This document shows, piece after piece, positions 1 through 9,418 of a stretch of 64,000 bases of DNA; within the stretch, counting starts at the first letter, position 1; every line of letters begins with the position of its first letter. The position numbers were made by a program, and so were the translations under genes. The DNA is taken from NCBI RefSeq assembly GCF_900142755.1, contig NZ_FRCA01000017.1:1595-65594 (forward strand), written 5' to 3'. The notes below the pieces were generated by a model, which did no database searches, was not told where the DNA came from, and saw only the letters and a program-made list of their open reading frames with translations. This DNA comes from Halomonas cupida (lineage in GTDB: Bacteria; Pseudomonadota; Gammaproteobacteria; Pseudomonadales; Halomonadaceae).

Positions 1-93
1 GCACCACACCAGCAGATCCGCGCATCTGCGCCAGTGTGGTGCGGACGACAATCAAATCGATCAGGATGAGCTATTTGATTGCCATGTTAATAG
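1..93 (+). repeat. Multi-hairpin dispersed repeat, copy 1 (cut by window start)
   Basis: This is the distal half of an element found five times in the window. It begins inside hairpin 4 (GCACCACAC paired with GTGTGGTGC) and continues through hairpin 5 (AATCAAAT paired with ATTTGATT) to the end motif GCCATGTTAATA. It is in forward orientation, like the copies at 44191 and 51427. The missing half lies upstream of the window. Confidence 0.85.
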
Positions 94-95
94 CA

Positions 96-562
96 ACCGC
101 CGAGAACATCAGGCTCACCAGGTCGCCCTCCGGCAACAGTAATCCCGAGCTCGAAGACAGATGACATCCAGCGACATCAGGCTGGAGCCTGAAGCGGCCA
201 CTCTCTACGACAAAAGGTGTATGGCTGCCGCTTTCAAAGCGGATAGACTACGCCGGTTGTAGTTAAGCAACGGTTTTATTGCCAAACTTAATCCTTTAAG
301 TGGCCGACTGGAGATCGCTTGTTCGTAGACTTCCAACACTGACTGTCCGTGCCTTCACTGCTGTCGATTCGCTGTAGTCGAATCCAGGTGGCAGGGCCTA
401 CCCTGAACAGTTGAAGGATGGTACGCGAGCCGAACTTCGCAACTGGCGTTCACCACTGGTGTTCATAACTGAAGTACGCAACGCCCGACAGCCCGCAGCC
501 ACTACAACAGACTGCCTGCGTCTCACAAGGCCCAGCATCCCAGACCGCAAGGAAGTTTAACC
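96..562. other. Intergenic leader region without a recognisable gene
   Basis: These 467 bases between the repeat copy and the symporter gene hold no open frame that resembles a protein. There is an AT-richer patch around 255-300 that could hold the symporter promoter, but I cannot place convincing -35 and -10 boxes. An AAGGAAG ribosome binding site lies just before the ATG at 563. Confidence 0.5.
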
Positions 563-2161
563 ATGCCCCTACTGACCTTTGCGTCCTTCCTGTTCTTCAC
601 CGGATTGGTCGCATTCATTACCTGGCGCATCACCCGCCGCGATGATCACTCCAGCACCAACGGCTTCTTTCTTGCTGGACGTACCCTGACCTTCCCGTTG
701 ATTGCCGGCTCTCTGCTGATGACCAATCTCTCGACGGAGCAGATGGTTGGCCTCAACGGTTCGGCCTTCTCCGACGGGCTAAGTGTCATGGCATGGGAAG
801 TCGTCGCCGTCATCGCCCTGGTGGCTCTCGGCCTGTTCTTCCTGCCGCGCTTTCTCAAGAGCGGTATCGCCACTGTGCCCCAATTGCTGGAAATCCGTTT
901 CGACAAGGGCACCCAGTTGATCTGTAACGTGATCTTCCTGATTGCCTATGCGGTGATCCTGTTGCCGATCATCCTCTACTCCGGTGCCGTCGGCCTTCAG
1001 GGAATGCTGGACCTGCACAGCCTGACCGGCATCCAGTCCGACACGGTACTGCTGTGGTTGACGGTATGGATCGTCGGCATCATCGGCTCCATCTACGCCC
1101 TGTTCGGTGGCCTGCGCACTGTTGCTGTCTCTGACACTCTCAATGGTGTCGGGCTGTTGGTTGGCGGCTTCGTGATCGTCTACTTCGGCCTCCAGGCCGT
1201 CAGTGACAACAGCGGCATCATGGCCGGCTGGGATATTCTCAAGGAGAGCAATCCCGACAAGATGAACTCCATCGGCGGCCAGGACCAGCAAGTCCCCTTC
1301 TTTACCCTGTTCACCGGGGTGTTCCTGATCAACCTGTTCTACTGGACCACCAACCAGCAGATCATTCAGCGTACCTTCGCCGCGAAGAATCTCGCCGAAG
1401 GCCAGAAAGGTGTCCTGCTGACGGGTCTGTTCAAACTGCTTGGCCCGCTCTATCTGGTGCTGCCCGGCATCATCGCCTACCACCTGTATGCCGACCAGGG
1501 CGTCAAGGCCGATGAAGCCTACGGTCACCTGGTATTCAATGTCCTTCCCGCCCCGCTGACCGGCTTTTTTGCGGCGGTGATGGTCGGCGCCATCCTGTCG
1601 TCCTTCAACTCGGCGCTGAACTCCACGACCACGCTGTTCAGCCTCGGTCTGTACAAGTCAGTACTGAAGAAGGATGCCACTGACGAACAGGTAGTCACCG
1701 CGAGCAAGGTGTTCGGTTGGATCATGGCTATTTCAGCAATGATCATTGCCCCTCTGCTGGCGGGCCAGGAGAGCCTGTTCGGCTACCTGCAGAAGATGAA
1801 TGCCATCTACTTCATTCCGATTCTGGCCGTGGTGCTGGTCGGCCTGCTGACCCGTCGCGTACCGCCCATGGCCGCCAAGATCGCCCTGGTCGGTGGCTGT
1901 CTGCTGATCTTCGCCGGCTACTTCGTCCCGCCCTTCAACAAGCTGCCGACCATCATGCATGAATTCCACTTCGTGGCACTGGTGTTCGTGTTGCTGGTGA
2001 TCATGATGCTGATCATCGGCAAGCTGCGTCCACGTACCGAGTCCTGGGTGCAGGAAGATGTCGGTGCCGTCGACCTGACCCCGTGGAAGGGAGCCGTTCC
2101 CGCGGGTATCGCCCTGGTGGTAATGGTCATTGCCATGTACATCGCTTTTGCCGGCGGCTGA
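563..2161 (+). CDS. Solute:sodium symporter family transporter (SSS/SglT type, YidK-like)
   Basis: This 532-residue inner-membrane protein should couple Na+ entry to uptake of a small solute, probably a sugar. It is hydrophobic throughout, with about 13 to 14 membrane segments. The N-terminal region contains FFLAGR and NLSTEQMVGLNG, which closely resemble remembered E. coli YidK and sodium/galactose symporters of the LeuT-fold SSS family. Length fits the family at 500 to 550 residues. The ATG is preceded by AAGGAAG at good spacing. It stands alone, with a repeat copy upstream and a GlxA-type regulator downstream. The substrate is not determinable from the sequence; a sugar is inferred only from family similarity. 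Confidence 0.9.
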   Translation: MPLLTFASFLFFTGLVAFITWRITRRDDHSSTNGFFLAGRTLTFPLIAGSLLMTNLSTEQMVGLNGSAFSDGLSVMAWEVVAVIALVALGLFFLPRFLKSGIATVPQLLEIRFDKGTQLICNVIFLIAYAVILLPIILYSGAVGLQGMLDLHSLTGIQSDTVLLWLTVWIVGIIGSIYALFGGLRTVAVSDTLNGVGLLVGGFVIVYFGLQAVSDNSGIMAGWDILKESNPDKMNSIGGQDQQVPFFTLFTGVFLINLFYWTTNQQIIQRTFAAKNLAEGQKGVLLTGLFKLLGPLYLVLPGIIAYHLYADQGVKADEAYGHLVFNVLPAPLTGFFAAVMVGAILSSFNSALNSTTTLFSLGLYKSVLKKDATDEQVVTASKVFGWIMAISAMIIAPLLAGQESLFGYLQKMNAIYFIPILAVVLVGLLTRRVPPMAAKIALVGGCLLIFAGYFVPPFNKLPTIMHEFHFVALVFVLLVIMMLIIGKLRPRTESWVQEDVGAVDLTPWKGAVPAGIALVVMVIAMYIAFAGG

Positions 2162-2191
2162 TCCGCCGCTCAACACCACAGCGATGCTCGG

Positions 2192-2212
2192 CGCCCTGCT
2201 TCATGCAGGGCG
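2192..2212 (+). terminator. Hairpin downstream of symporter, possible terminator
   Basis: CGCCCTGC and GCAGGGCG form a perfect 8-bp stem around TTCAT, about 30 bases after the symporter stop. No T-run follows, so intrinsic termination is uncertain. Confidence 0.35.
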
Positions 2213-2354
2213 TCGTCGTCTCAGGGCAGGGGTTTCAGGAACGGGGGGGCAAGATCCGGGCGCACTCATGTCCTTATTGGTGGGATGAAGGACATTGAGG
2301 ACATTCCTCTGGTGTCGCACACTGCTCAACATACGTTGGATGGCAGGAGTGCCC

Positions 2355-3374
2355 ATGATCATACCCCCGCGCCGCGTGGCCCTGATTGCCTACCCGGATT
2401 GCCAGGTGCTCGATGTGACTGGTCCCTGGCAGGTCTTCGCCAGTGCCAATGTGCTGGCCGAGTCTCCCCTGTATGAGCTGAGTCTGGTGGCACGAGGTGC
2501 CGGATCGGTCGTCACCAACGGCGGCCTGGTGCTGCAGGCCAATCTCGACTGGCAGGGGCTGGAAAGGACCGGGGCCCCGGATACGCTGCTGGCCGCCGGA
2601 GGTAGCGGCGTCTTTGATCAGTGTCGCCATCGCTATCACATTGATGGTTTGCGCGGAATGGCCGCGGATGTCCGCCGCCTCGGTGCCATCTGCAGCGGCG
2701 CTTTTCTACTCGCTGAAGCCGGGCTGCTCGAGGGCCACCGCGCGACCACGCACTGGCGCCATTGCCAACAACTCGCCGACAGTTACCCGGAAGTCGAAGT
2801 GGTGGCTGATGCGCTCTACATCGAGGACCGGGGACGCTATACCAGTGCTGGAGTCACTGCCGGGATCGACCTGGCTCTGTCCATGGTGGAAGCCGATCAA
2901 GGACCCGAGTTGGCCGGTCGCGTTGCCCGCGAACTGGTGATGTTCCTGCATCGGCCGGGAGGTCAGTCACAATTCAGCGAGGCACTGCTCAGCCAGCAGC
3001 GAGCCGGAACACGACTCCGCCCGTTGGTCGAGGCACTTCATGCCAACCCCGGTGGCGAACACGATATCACCTCCATGGCCGAGCGACTGGCCGTCACACC
3101 ACGTCATCTATCGCGGCTCTTCCGGCGCCAGTTGGGCACCTCCCCCGGTGAGTACCTGACTCGCCTGCGCCTCGAGGCGGCACGTGGAGAGCTGGTAGCC
3201 GGCGAGCCCTCATTGTCACGTCTGGCGGCCCGCTGGCGCCTCGGGGGTGCTGAGCAATTCCGGCGCCTGTTCCAGCGCTATTATGGAATCTCTCCCTCGC
3301 TCTACCGCACACGATTCACCAGTACCACCACGAGCACTGCCCTTACCGCTGACCACCACCGAGGACTGTCATGA
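2355..3374 (+). CDS. GlxA-family transcriptional regulator (DJ-1/PfpI domain plus AraC HTH)
   Basis: This 339-residue protein has an N-terminal class I amidotransferase-like (DJ-1/PfpI) domain over about residues 8 to 170. Its conserved cysteine is in GAICSGAF (Cys113). A C-terminal AraC-type double helix-turn-helix spans about residues 235 to 325. Such proteins regulate transcription, and the N-terminal domain is thought to sense a ligand. The start at 2355 is chosen because AGGAG lies five bases upstream and the protein then opens with the usual RRVALIAYPD strand; a longer in-frame extension has no support. Its stop overlaps the next gene's ATG as ATGA. The coupled MFS carrier is therefore the likely target or functional partner. 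Confidence 0.9.
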   Translation: MIIPPRRVALIAYPDCQVLDVTGPWQVFASANVLAESPLYELSLVARGAGSVVTNGGLVLQANLDWQGLERTGAPDTLLAAGGSGVFDQCRHRYHIDGLRGMAADVRRLGAICSGAFLLAEAGLLEGHRATTHWRHCQQLADSYPEVEVVADALYIEDRGRYTSAGVTAGIDLALSMVEADQGPELAGRVARELVMFLHRPGGQSQFSEALLSQQRAGTRLRPLVEALHANPGGEHDITSMAERLAVTPRHLSRLFRRQLGTSPGEYLTRLRLEAARGELVAGEPSLSRLAARWRLGGAEQFRRLFQRYYGISPSLYRTRFTSTTTSTALTADHHRGLS

Positions 3375-4570
3375 TTCGCTCACTTCCCCTACCGGTTACC
3401 CTGCTGTCGCTGTGCCAGGCGCTGCTGGTCACCGGCAATATCCTGCTGATTGCCGTGTCCCCGCTGATCGGCGCCAGCCTCGCGCCCTCAGCGTGGCTGG
3501 CCACCCTGCCGGTAGCGATCCAGTGGCTGGGGCTGATGAGCGCCACCATTCCAGCATCACTGTTGATGGCACGGCTGGGGCGGAAACGTGGCTTTACACT
3601 CGGCAACCTGATGGGGCTGGCGGGTGCTCTGCTGGCTATCCTTGCCCTTCACCAGGGCAGCTTCCGCCTGTTCTGCGTCGCGACCTTCGCCATCGGGATC
3701 GGGATCGGCTTCGGCCAGCTGTATCGTTTTGCCGCAGTCGAGGCAGCCCCGCCCGCCGATCGTGACCGTGCCATCGGCCTGGTCATGGGGGGCGGGGTAC
3801 TGGCGGCCTTCTTCGGCCCCTGGTTGGCACGCCACAGCCATGCGCTGGCCGATACCGAGTTTCTGGGCAGTTTCATCGGCCTGGCCGTGCTCTATACCAT
3901 TGCCCTGATCGTGGTGCACTTCACTCGCCTGCCCGGCCCGGTCGACACCCGCACCCGCGGCGAGCCACGCCCCCTGTCGCAGTTGTTGCGCCAGCCGAAA
4001 GTGGTGCTGGCCATCATCAGTGCACTGATCGGCTATGGTGTGATGACCCTGGCCATGACCGCCACACCACTGGCCATGGCCCACGCCGGACACTCCTTCG
4101 ATCATGTATCGATGACTATCCAGTGGCACGTCGTGGCGATGTTCGCGCCGTCCTTCATTACCGGTCGCCTGACCTCGCGGCTGGGTGCCGAGACCATGAT
4201 CGTGCTGGGTTGCGCATTGTTGATGGCCAGCGCCGTCGTGGGCGTGCTCATCCCGAGTCTGACAGGCTACAACCTCGCACTGGTCCTGCTCGGCCTGGGG
4301 TGGAACTTCACCTTCCTGCCGGCCACCGGCCTGCTGACCGAGTGCTACCGTCCAGAGGAAAAGGCCCGTGTGCAGGCAGCCAATGAGTTTCTGGTGTTTT
4401 CCACCGTTGCCGTGACCGCGTTGAGTGCTGGCCCTCTGGTCTCCATTGCCGGTTGGCAGGGTCTCAACCTGTGGCTACTTCCTCTCCCACTGCTGCCAAT
4501 CGCTGTTGTCCTGCTGCAACGTCTTGTGTTTGCGCCCCAACGCCCCCAGATTAAGCAACAGGAAAAATGA
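3371..4570 (+). CDS. MFS transporter
   Basis: This 399-residue protein has about 12 hydrophobic segments and belongs to the major facilitator superfamily. The loop between segments 2 and 3 carries a motif A variant (ARLGRKRGF). Segments split into two six-helix halves around residue 200, which holds the basic cytoplasmic loop. It overlaps the GlxA-type regulator by four bases, so the two are co-transcribed and probably translationally coupled. That arrangement is typical of an exporter or importer under ligand-responsive control. No substrate can be assigned. Confidence 0.85.
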   Translation: MIRSLPLPVTLLSLCQALLVTGNILLIAVSPLIGASLAPSAWLATLPVAIQWLGLMSATIPASLLMARLGRKRGFTLGNLMGLAGALLAILALHQGSFRLFCVATFAIGIGIGFGQLYRFAAVEAAPPADRDRAIGLVMGGGVLAAFFGPWLARHSHALADTEFLGSFIGLAVLYTIALIVVHFTRLPGPVDTRTRGEPRPLSQLLRQPKVVLAIISALIGYGVMTLAMTATPLAMAHAGHSFDHVSMTIQWHVVAMFAPSFITGRLTSRLGAETMIVLGCALLMASAVVGVLIPSLTGYNLALVLLGLGWNFTFLPATGLLTECYRPEEKARVQAANEFLVFSTVAVTALSAGPLVSIAGWQGLNLWLLPLPLLPIAVVLLQRLVFAPQRPQIKQQEK

Positions 4571-4593
4571 GGGAGCCATGAAGGGAGCCATGC

Positions 4594-5985
4594 ATGCCCC
4601 AGGATCTGACCCGTGATCTGATGGATCTGATCGAACGCGGCCGTGACCGCCAGCTACGTCTGGCGGTCACCGGTTTATCACGAGCCGGCAAGACCGCCTT
4701 TCTGACCTCGCTGGTTGATCAGTTGCGGCATGCGGGCCTCGAGGCGCGTCTCGACCTGCTCGGTGCCAGCCGTGAAGGTCGCCTGCTGGGTGCCCAGCGT
4801 GTCGCCCAGCAGGACCTTGGCGTGCCACGTTTCCCTTTCGACCAGGCTCGTGCCTCGCTGGAGCAGGATCCGCCCTGCTGGCCGGAGCCGACTCGCGGCA
4901 TCAGCGAACTGCGCCTGAAGATTCGCTACCATCCATCCCGTCAGGTATGGCTACGCCCGGAAACGGTCGAGCTGACTCTGGATCTGTTCGATTACCCGGG
5001 CGAATGGCTGCTCGACCTGCCGCTGCTCGACCATGACTACTTCAGCTGGAGCCAGGCCCAGCTTGACGAAGCGGGCCCTGCTCGGCGCGCCATGCTGACC
5101 GCATGGGAACAGCAGGCCTCTGCCCTGGTCCCTGACGACGAAGCCGATGAAGCCCAACTGGCCGAGATCAGCGAACTCTATGCCCATGGGCTTCGTCAGG
5201 CCCGCGAAGCCGGTTTTTCCAACCTGCAACCCGGTCGTTTCCTGCTGCCCGGGGATCTCAAGGACGCTCCAGTACTGCAGTTCTTCCCCCTACCTGGCCT
5301 TGCCGGCTGGAGCCGCGAGCAACTGGCCACTCTGTCCGAATCAACGGTCTACGGTAGCCTGGCGCGACGCTTCAGCTACTACCAGAATCATGTGGTACGC
5401 CCCTTCTATCGCGAACATTTCCGGCGTTTCGATCGCCAGATCGTGCTGGTTGACGTGCTCGGCGCCCTGAATGCGGGACCGGAGCGCTTCGAGGACCTCT
5501 CCCTGGCGCTTGCTCGTCTGATGCAGAGCTTCAACTATGGCCAACGCAGTCTGTTCTCACGTCTGTTCACGCCACGTATCGATCGCCTCGCCATTGCGGC
5601 GACCAAGGCTGACCATGTCACCCCGGATCAGCATGCACGTCTAGTGGGGTTGCTCGAGGCACTGCTCGCTGAGCCGCTGAAGAATCTCAAGTATGCCAAT
5701 ATTCCGGTCAAGGCCATGTCGCTGGCATCGATCCGCGCCACGGAAGCCCGCGAGGTCAGCCATCAGGGCAATACCACCCCAGTATTGAAGGGAACCAGCA
5801 TGGATGGCGAACCATTGCTGACCTTCCCCGGAGAAGTCCCCACTCGGCTCCCGTCAGCAGATTTCTGGGAGCGTCAGGGCTTCGATTTCACCGCCTTTCG
5901 CCCGCAACCCGCAGCACCGGGGGCCCTACCCCATATCCGCATGGATGCTGCCCTGGAGTGGTTGCTTGGAGACAAGCTCTCATGA
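4594..5985 (+). CDS. ycjX: YcjX family GTP-binding protein (DUF463)
   Basis: This 463-residue soluble protein has a Walker A motif GLSRAGKT at residues 27 to 34. A later LDLFDYPGEW segment resembles the DxPG switch II region of small GTPases. It matches the YcjX/DUF463 family, which is stress-associated and usually paired with the membrane protein YcjF; the biochemical role is poorly known. Three ATGs cluster here (4578, 4590, 4594). Only 4594 is in frame with the family N-terminus, and AGGGAG sits six bases upstream. The stop overlaps the ycjF start as ATGA, supporting a two-gene unit. Confidence 0.9.
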   Translation: MPQDLTRDLMDLIERGRDRQLRLAVTGLSRAGKTAFLTSLVDQLRHAGLEARLDLLGASREGRLLGAQRVAQQDLGVPRFPFDQARASLEQDPPCWPEPTRGISELRLKIRYHPSRQVWLRPETVELTLDLFDYPGEWLLDLPLLDHDYFSWSQAQLDEAGPARRAMLTAWEQQASALVPDDEADEAQLAEISELYAHGLRQAREAGFSNLQPGRFLLPGDLKDAPVLQFFPLPGLAGWSREQLATLSESTVYGSLARRFSYYQNHVVRPFYREHFRRFDRQIVLVDVLGALNAGPERFEDLSLALARLMQSFNYGQRSLFSRLFTPRIDRLAIAATKADHVTPDQHARLVGLLEALLAEPLKNLKYANIPVKAMSLASIRATEAREVSHQGNTTPVLKGTSMDGEPLLTFPGEVPTRLPSADFWERQGFDFTAFRPQPAAPGALPHIRMDAALEWLLGDKLS

Positions 5986-7082
5986 CATCACCTCATCAGG
6001 ATCCGCGCCCGGCCATGCACTTCAAGGAAGCGTCCCGCGACGATCCCACTGTCGAGGTAGGCGATCCTCAACCAGGCTTGCGCTTCGACAATAGCCTCGA
6101 AAGTCGCGAGCTGGTGACGCAGGACATCGAACAGGATGCCTCCAACGCTCCTCTGGAGAAGGTGCTGGGCCGTCCCCGCAAGCGCCGCTGGGGGTTGCTG
6201 GCCGTGTTTACCGGCGCCCTGGGGCTGGGGACGGCGGAGTTGGTCACGGGCCTCCCGGCCACCATCGTCGGTGGTGACTGGCTGGCCACGGCGTGGCAGG
6301 TATTGGGGCTGGGTGTTGTGGGCCTTGGTGCTACCACGCTGACCCGTGAGCTGCTGCGTCTGCGCAAGCTCAAGGGGCATGACGAGTTGCGCGAACAGCT
6401 CGCCGAATTGCCGCAGCAACCACCAGCGGCGGCACTCAGCCAGGTGATGCGCCTCAAGCAGAAGCTGGCCATGGCCGATGACGACCCTCACTGGCAGGCC
6501 TTCGAGGCCGCTCGCGAGGCCCACCATGATGGCCAGGACCTCAGCGCTCTGGTGGAACACCACCTGCTGGCCCCGCGGGATCGCGAGGCCCGTCGGTTGA
6601 TCTCGCGCATGAGTGGCGAGACCGCGGTGATGGTTGCCGTCAGCCCGATGACCCTCGTCGATATGGGACTCGTGGCCTGGCGGCACCTGGCGATGATCAA
6701 TCGCCTATGTCGGCTGTATGGCCTCGAGCTCGGCTATGGGGCGCGCATTCGCCTGTTGCGCAGCGTGCTCTATCAGATGGCGTTCGCCGGAGCCACCGAG
6801 CTGGCTGCCGATGCCAGCATGCATCTGCTGTCCCTCGATCTGGCCGGACGCCTGTCGACCCGAGCCGCTCAGGGGTTGGGCGTCGGCCTGCTCGGCGCAC
6901 GTCTCGGCCTGCGCACCCAGCGGTTGGTTCGTCCGCTGGCCTTCTCCGTCGAGGACCGCCCCCGTCTGACCGACTTACGCAAGGAAGTCTGGCAGCAACT
7001 ACGACGCATGGAAGCCTCCAGCGACGAGGCATCCGGAAGCAGTACAGCCAGGAGCCGTGCCACCAGGGATAGCGAACGCTGA
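5982..7082 (+). CDS. ycjF: YcjF family inner-membrane protein (TIGR01620/DUF697)
   Basis: This is a 366-residue protein. About 100 polar residues are followed by two close membrane helices (roughly residues 70 to 130), then a cytoplasmic DUF697-like region with VAVSPMTLVDMG. It pairs with YcjX in many proteobacteria. The start is at the ATGA overlap with ycjX. A second methionine at 6015 (MHFKEAS) is an alternative start. The C-terminal 20 residues are Ser/Arg rich and probably disordered. A multi-hairpin repeat follows 18 bases after the stop and may separate it from the convergent ABC operon. Confidence 0.87.
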   Translation: MTSPHQDPRPAMHFKEASRDDPTVEVGDPQPGLRFDNSLESRELVTQDIEQDASNAPLEKVLGRPRKRRWGLLAVFTGALGLGTAELVTGLPATIVGGDWLATAWQVLGLGVVGLGATTLTRELLRLRKLKGHDELREQLAELPQQPPAAALSQVMRLKQKLAMADDDPHWQAFEAAREAHHDGQDLSALVEHHLLAPRDREARRLISRMSGETAVMVAVSPMTLVDMGLVAWRHLAMINRLCRLYGLELGYGARIRLLRSVLYQMAFAGATELAADASMHLLSLDLAGRLSTRAAQGLGVGLLGARLGLRTQRLVRPLAFSVEDRPRLTDLRKEVWQQLRRMEASSDEASGSSTARSRATRDSER

Positions 7083-7100
7083 CCGTCCCTCCGGGTGATA

Positions 7101-7273
7101 TTATTAACATGGCAATCAAATAGCTCATCCTGATCGATTTGATTTTCGTCCGCACCACACTGGCGCAGATGCTCGGATCTGCTGGTGTGGTGCGGTCTCG
7201 CGTCGGCCTGATGGCCGACGGCGGCACGTCCATGTGCCGCCATTAACCCAACATGAAAGCATGCCGGGTTAAT
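7101..7273 (-). repeat. Multi-hairpin dispersed repeat, copy 2 (complete)
   Basis: This is a full-length reverse-orientation copy lying between the convergent ycjF and sugar ABC ATPase genes. Read on the minus strand, it runs: hairpin 1 (ATTAACCC/GGGTTAAT with inner CATG/CATG), hairpin 2 (GGCGGCAC/GTGCCGCC), hairpin 3 (CGTCGGCC/GGCCGACG, perfect here), hairpin 4 (GCACCACAC/GTGTGGTGC with inner GCAGAT/ATCTGC) and hairpin 5 (AATCAAAT/ATTTGATT). The loop of hairpin 4 differs from other copies while the stem is kept. It could act as a bidirectional transcription barrier. Confidence 0.9.
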
Positions 7274-7291
7274 ATCCGAAGGGGGAGTCGC

Positions 7292-8416
7292 TCATGCCAG
7301 CCGCTGGCCCCCTTGCTGGCCGAACAACACCGCGCGCCGCATATCGACACTCAGCGCCAGACGCTCTCCCGGTGCGACTCGGCAGTCGGGACCGACCCGG
7401 GCGACGACCTCGTTGCCGCCGAGACCGAGGTTGATCAACACATCGGCACCGGTCGGTTCCACCACACTGACCAACGCCTCCAGCCGAGCCGCCTGTTGAT
7501 GTCCTGAGCGCTGGTCACCAGCTTCCGCGAAGTGCTCGGGGCGTAACCCCAGCAACACCGATTGCCCCTGACACGCCACCATTGCCTCGGTAACTCTGTC
7601 CACCGGCCAGGGCAGAGACAGTTCTGCGCCCTGCTCAGGGTCGCTGATGTGCAACTGCCAGGTGGTATCGTCCTTCTCCAGCCGAGCGCTGATGAAGTTC
7701 ATCGACGGCGACCCCATGAAACCGGCGACGAAGACGTTGACCGGATCGTTGTAGATCTCGTTGGGCGTGCCCAATTGCTGAATCTGGCCATCGCGCATCA
7801 CCGCGATACGGTCCGCGAGGGTCATGGCTTCGATCTGATCGTGGGTAACATAGACGATGGTGGTGCCGAGACGCTGGTGCAACTTCTTGATCTCGGTGCG
7901 CATCTCGACACGCAACTTGGCATCCAGGTTCGACAACGGCTCGTCAAACAGATAGATCTGCGGTTCCCGGGCCAGCGCCCGTCCCATGGCCACCCGCTGA
8001 CGCTGGCCACCGGACAGCTGCGAGGGCTTGCGATCCAGTAGATGGGATATCTGCAGCAGGTCGGCGACTCGCTCCACAGCCTGCTCGCGCTCGACCTTCG
8101 GCACCTTGCGCATTTCCAGGCCGAAGGCGATGTTGCCACGCACCGTCATGCTCGGGTACAGCGCGTAGGACTGGAACACCATGGCGATATCGCGTTCTGC
8201 CGGTGTTCGCCAGGTGACATCCTCACCACCGATAAGGATCTTGCCGGAAGTTACCGGCTCCAGGCCGGCGATGGCGTTCATCAGGGTCGACTTGCCGCAG
8301 CCTGACGGCCCCACCAGGATCAGGAATTCTCCTGAGTCGATCGCCAGACTGACGTCCTTGAGCACCTGAGTCGAAGAAAAGTCCTTGCACAGATGCTGGA
8401 TTTCCAGAGCGGACAT
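7292..8416 (-). CDS. ugpC: Sugar ABC transporter ATP-binding protein (MalK/UgpC family, GtsD-like)
   Basis: This 374-residue ATPase would power the sugar importer encoded upstream. Walker A is GPSGCGKST (residues 36 to 44), the signature is LSGGQRQRVAMGRAL, and Walker B is YLFDEPLSNLD. The C-terminal third is a TOBE/MalK regulatory-type domain containing GLRPEH. Length fits CUT1 ATPases at about 365 to 390. It is the last gene of the minus-strand set binding protein, permease, permease, ATPase. Annotation pipelines often call this family UgpC, but the neighbours point to glucose or mannose rather than glycerol-3-phosphate (inference from the binding protein). Confidence 0.93.
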   Translation of the reverse strand: MSALEIQHLCKDFSSTQVLKDVSLAIDSGEFLILVGPSGCGKSTLMNAIAGLEPVTSGKILIGGEDVTWRTPAERDIAMVFQSYALYPSMTVRGNIAFGLEMRKVPKVEREQAVERVADLLQISHLLDRKPSQLSGGQRQRVAMGRALAREPQIYLFDEPLSNLDAKLRVEMRTEIKKLHQRLGTTIVYVTHDQIEAMTLADRIAVMRDGQIQQLGTPNEIYNDPVNVFVAGFMGSPSMNFISARLEKDDTTWQLHISDPEQGAELSLPWPVDRVTEAMVACQGQSVLLGLRPEHFAEAGDQRSGHQQAARLEALVSVVEPTGADVLINLGLGGNEVVARVGPDCRVAPGERLALSVDMRRAVLFGQQGGQRLA

Positions 8417-8524
8417 GTGTGAGTTCTCGTATTTTGGTAGGTCGAGTTCTGAAATGTCAGTTTCCGGGGCCTTGAAGATCAGGTTCCGGGCTTCGTCGGC
8501 GATTCACGCCGATGTGACACCCCG

Positions 8525-9418
8525 TCATCCCTTGACGGCCCCGGCGGTCAGCCCACGCACGAAGTACTTGCCGGCCAGCACATAGACCACCAGCGTCGGC
8601 AGGGCCGCGATCATGGCCGCTGCCATATCGACGTTGTACTCCTTGGCCCCGGTGGAGGTGTTGACCAGGTTGTTCAGCGCCACTGTCACCGGCTGGGTGT
8701 CATGACCGGAATAGGCCACCCCGAACAGGAAGTCATTCCAGATCTGAGTGAACTGCCAGATGACCGATACCACGATGATCGGCGCCGACACCGGCAACAG
8801 GATGCGCCAGAAGATTCGCAGGAACCCGGCACCATCGAGCTTCGCCGCCGACACCAGTTCATCGGGAATGGCCACATAGAAGTTGCGGAAGAACAGGGTG
8901 GTGAAGGCGATACCGAAAACCACATGAACCAGTACCAGCCCTGATCGCGAACTCGCCAGCCCCAACCACCCCAGGGTCTGGGCCATCGGCAACAGCACCA
9001 CCTGAAAGGGAATGAAACAACCGAACAGCATCAACGCAAAGATCAGCTCCGAGCCCTTGAACCGCCACTTGGTCAGCGCATAGCCGTTGAGCGCCCCGAC
9101 CATGGTCGAGATCGCCACGGCTGGCACCACAATGGCAATCGAATTCCAGAAGTAGCCGCCGACACCTTCACAACGCATTCCGGTGCAGGCTTCTCCCCAG
9201 GCCTTGATCCACGGCGCCAGGGTCGGCGCCTCGGGCAGTGCCAGTAGGTTGCCCGGCGTGATCTCGCTGAGAGGCTTGATGGAGGTCATCACCATCACCA
9301 CCAGCGGCAACAGATAGGCCAGCGCGGCGGCAAACAACACCGCATAGAGCAGGACTCGCAACGCTCTGGCGCCCGGAGTCCGACGCCGAATGACGCCGAC
9401 AGCGGTGCGTTCACTCAT
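8525..9418 (-). CDS. gtsC: Carbohydrate ABC transporter permease (MalG/GtsC family)
   Basis: This 297-residue membrane protein has six predicted helices. The binding-protein-dependent permease EAA loop appears as SAAKLDGAGFLRIFWRILLP, the coupling helix that contacts the ATPase. The ATG at 9418 is chosen because it begins MSERTAVG just before the first helix and overlaps the upstream permease by eight bases. A longer frame upstream has no family support. It is the second permease subunit of a CUT1 importer. The periplasmic loop carries two cysteines (TGMRC region), as I recall for GtsC-like proteins. Gene name is by similarity to the Pseudomonas glucose system. Confidence 0.9.
   Translation of the reverse strand: MSERTAVGVIRRRTPGARALRVLLYAVLFAAALAYLLPLVVMVMTSIKPLSEITPGNLLALPEAPTLAPWIKAWGEACTGMRCEGVGGYFWNSIAIVVPAVAISTMVGALNGYALTKWRFKGSELIFALMLFGCFIPFQVVLLPMAQTLGWLGLASSRSGLVLVHVVFGIAFTTLFFRNFYVAIPDELVSAAKLDGAGFLRIFWRILLPVSAPIIVVSVIWQFTQIWNDFLFGVAYSGHDTQPVTVALNNLVNTSTGAKEYNVDMAAAMIAALPTLVVYVLAGKYFVRGLTAGAVKG

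Noticed and set aside
7101..7273. Insertion sequence or transposase remnant
   Set aside because: The repeat has short terminal inverted bases, but no transposase fragment or clear target duplication was found in any copy.
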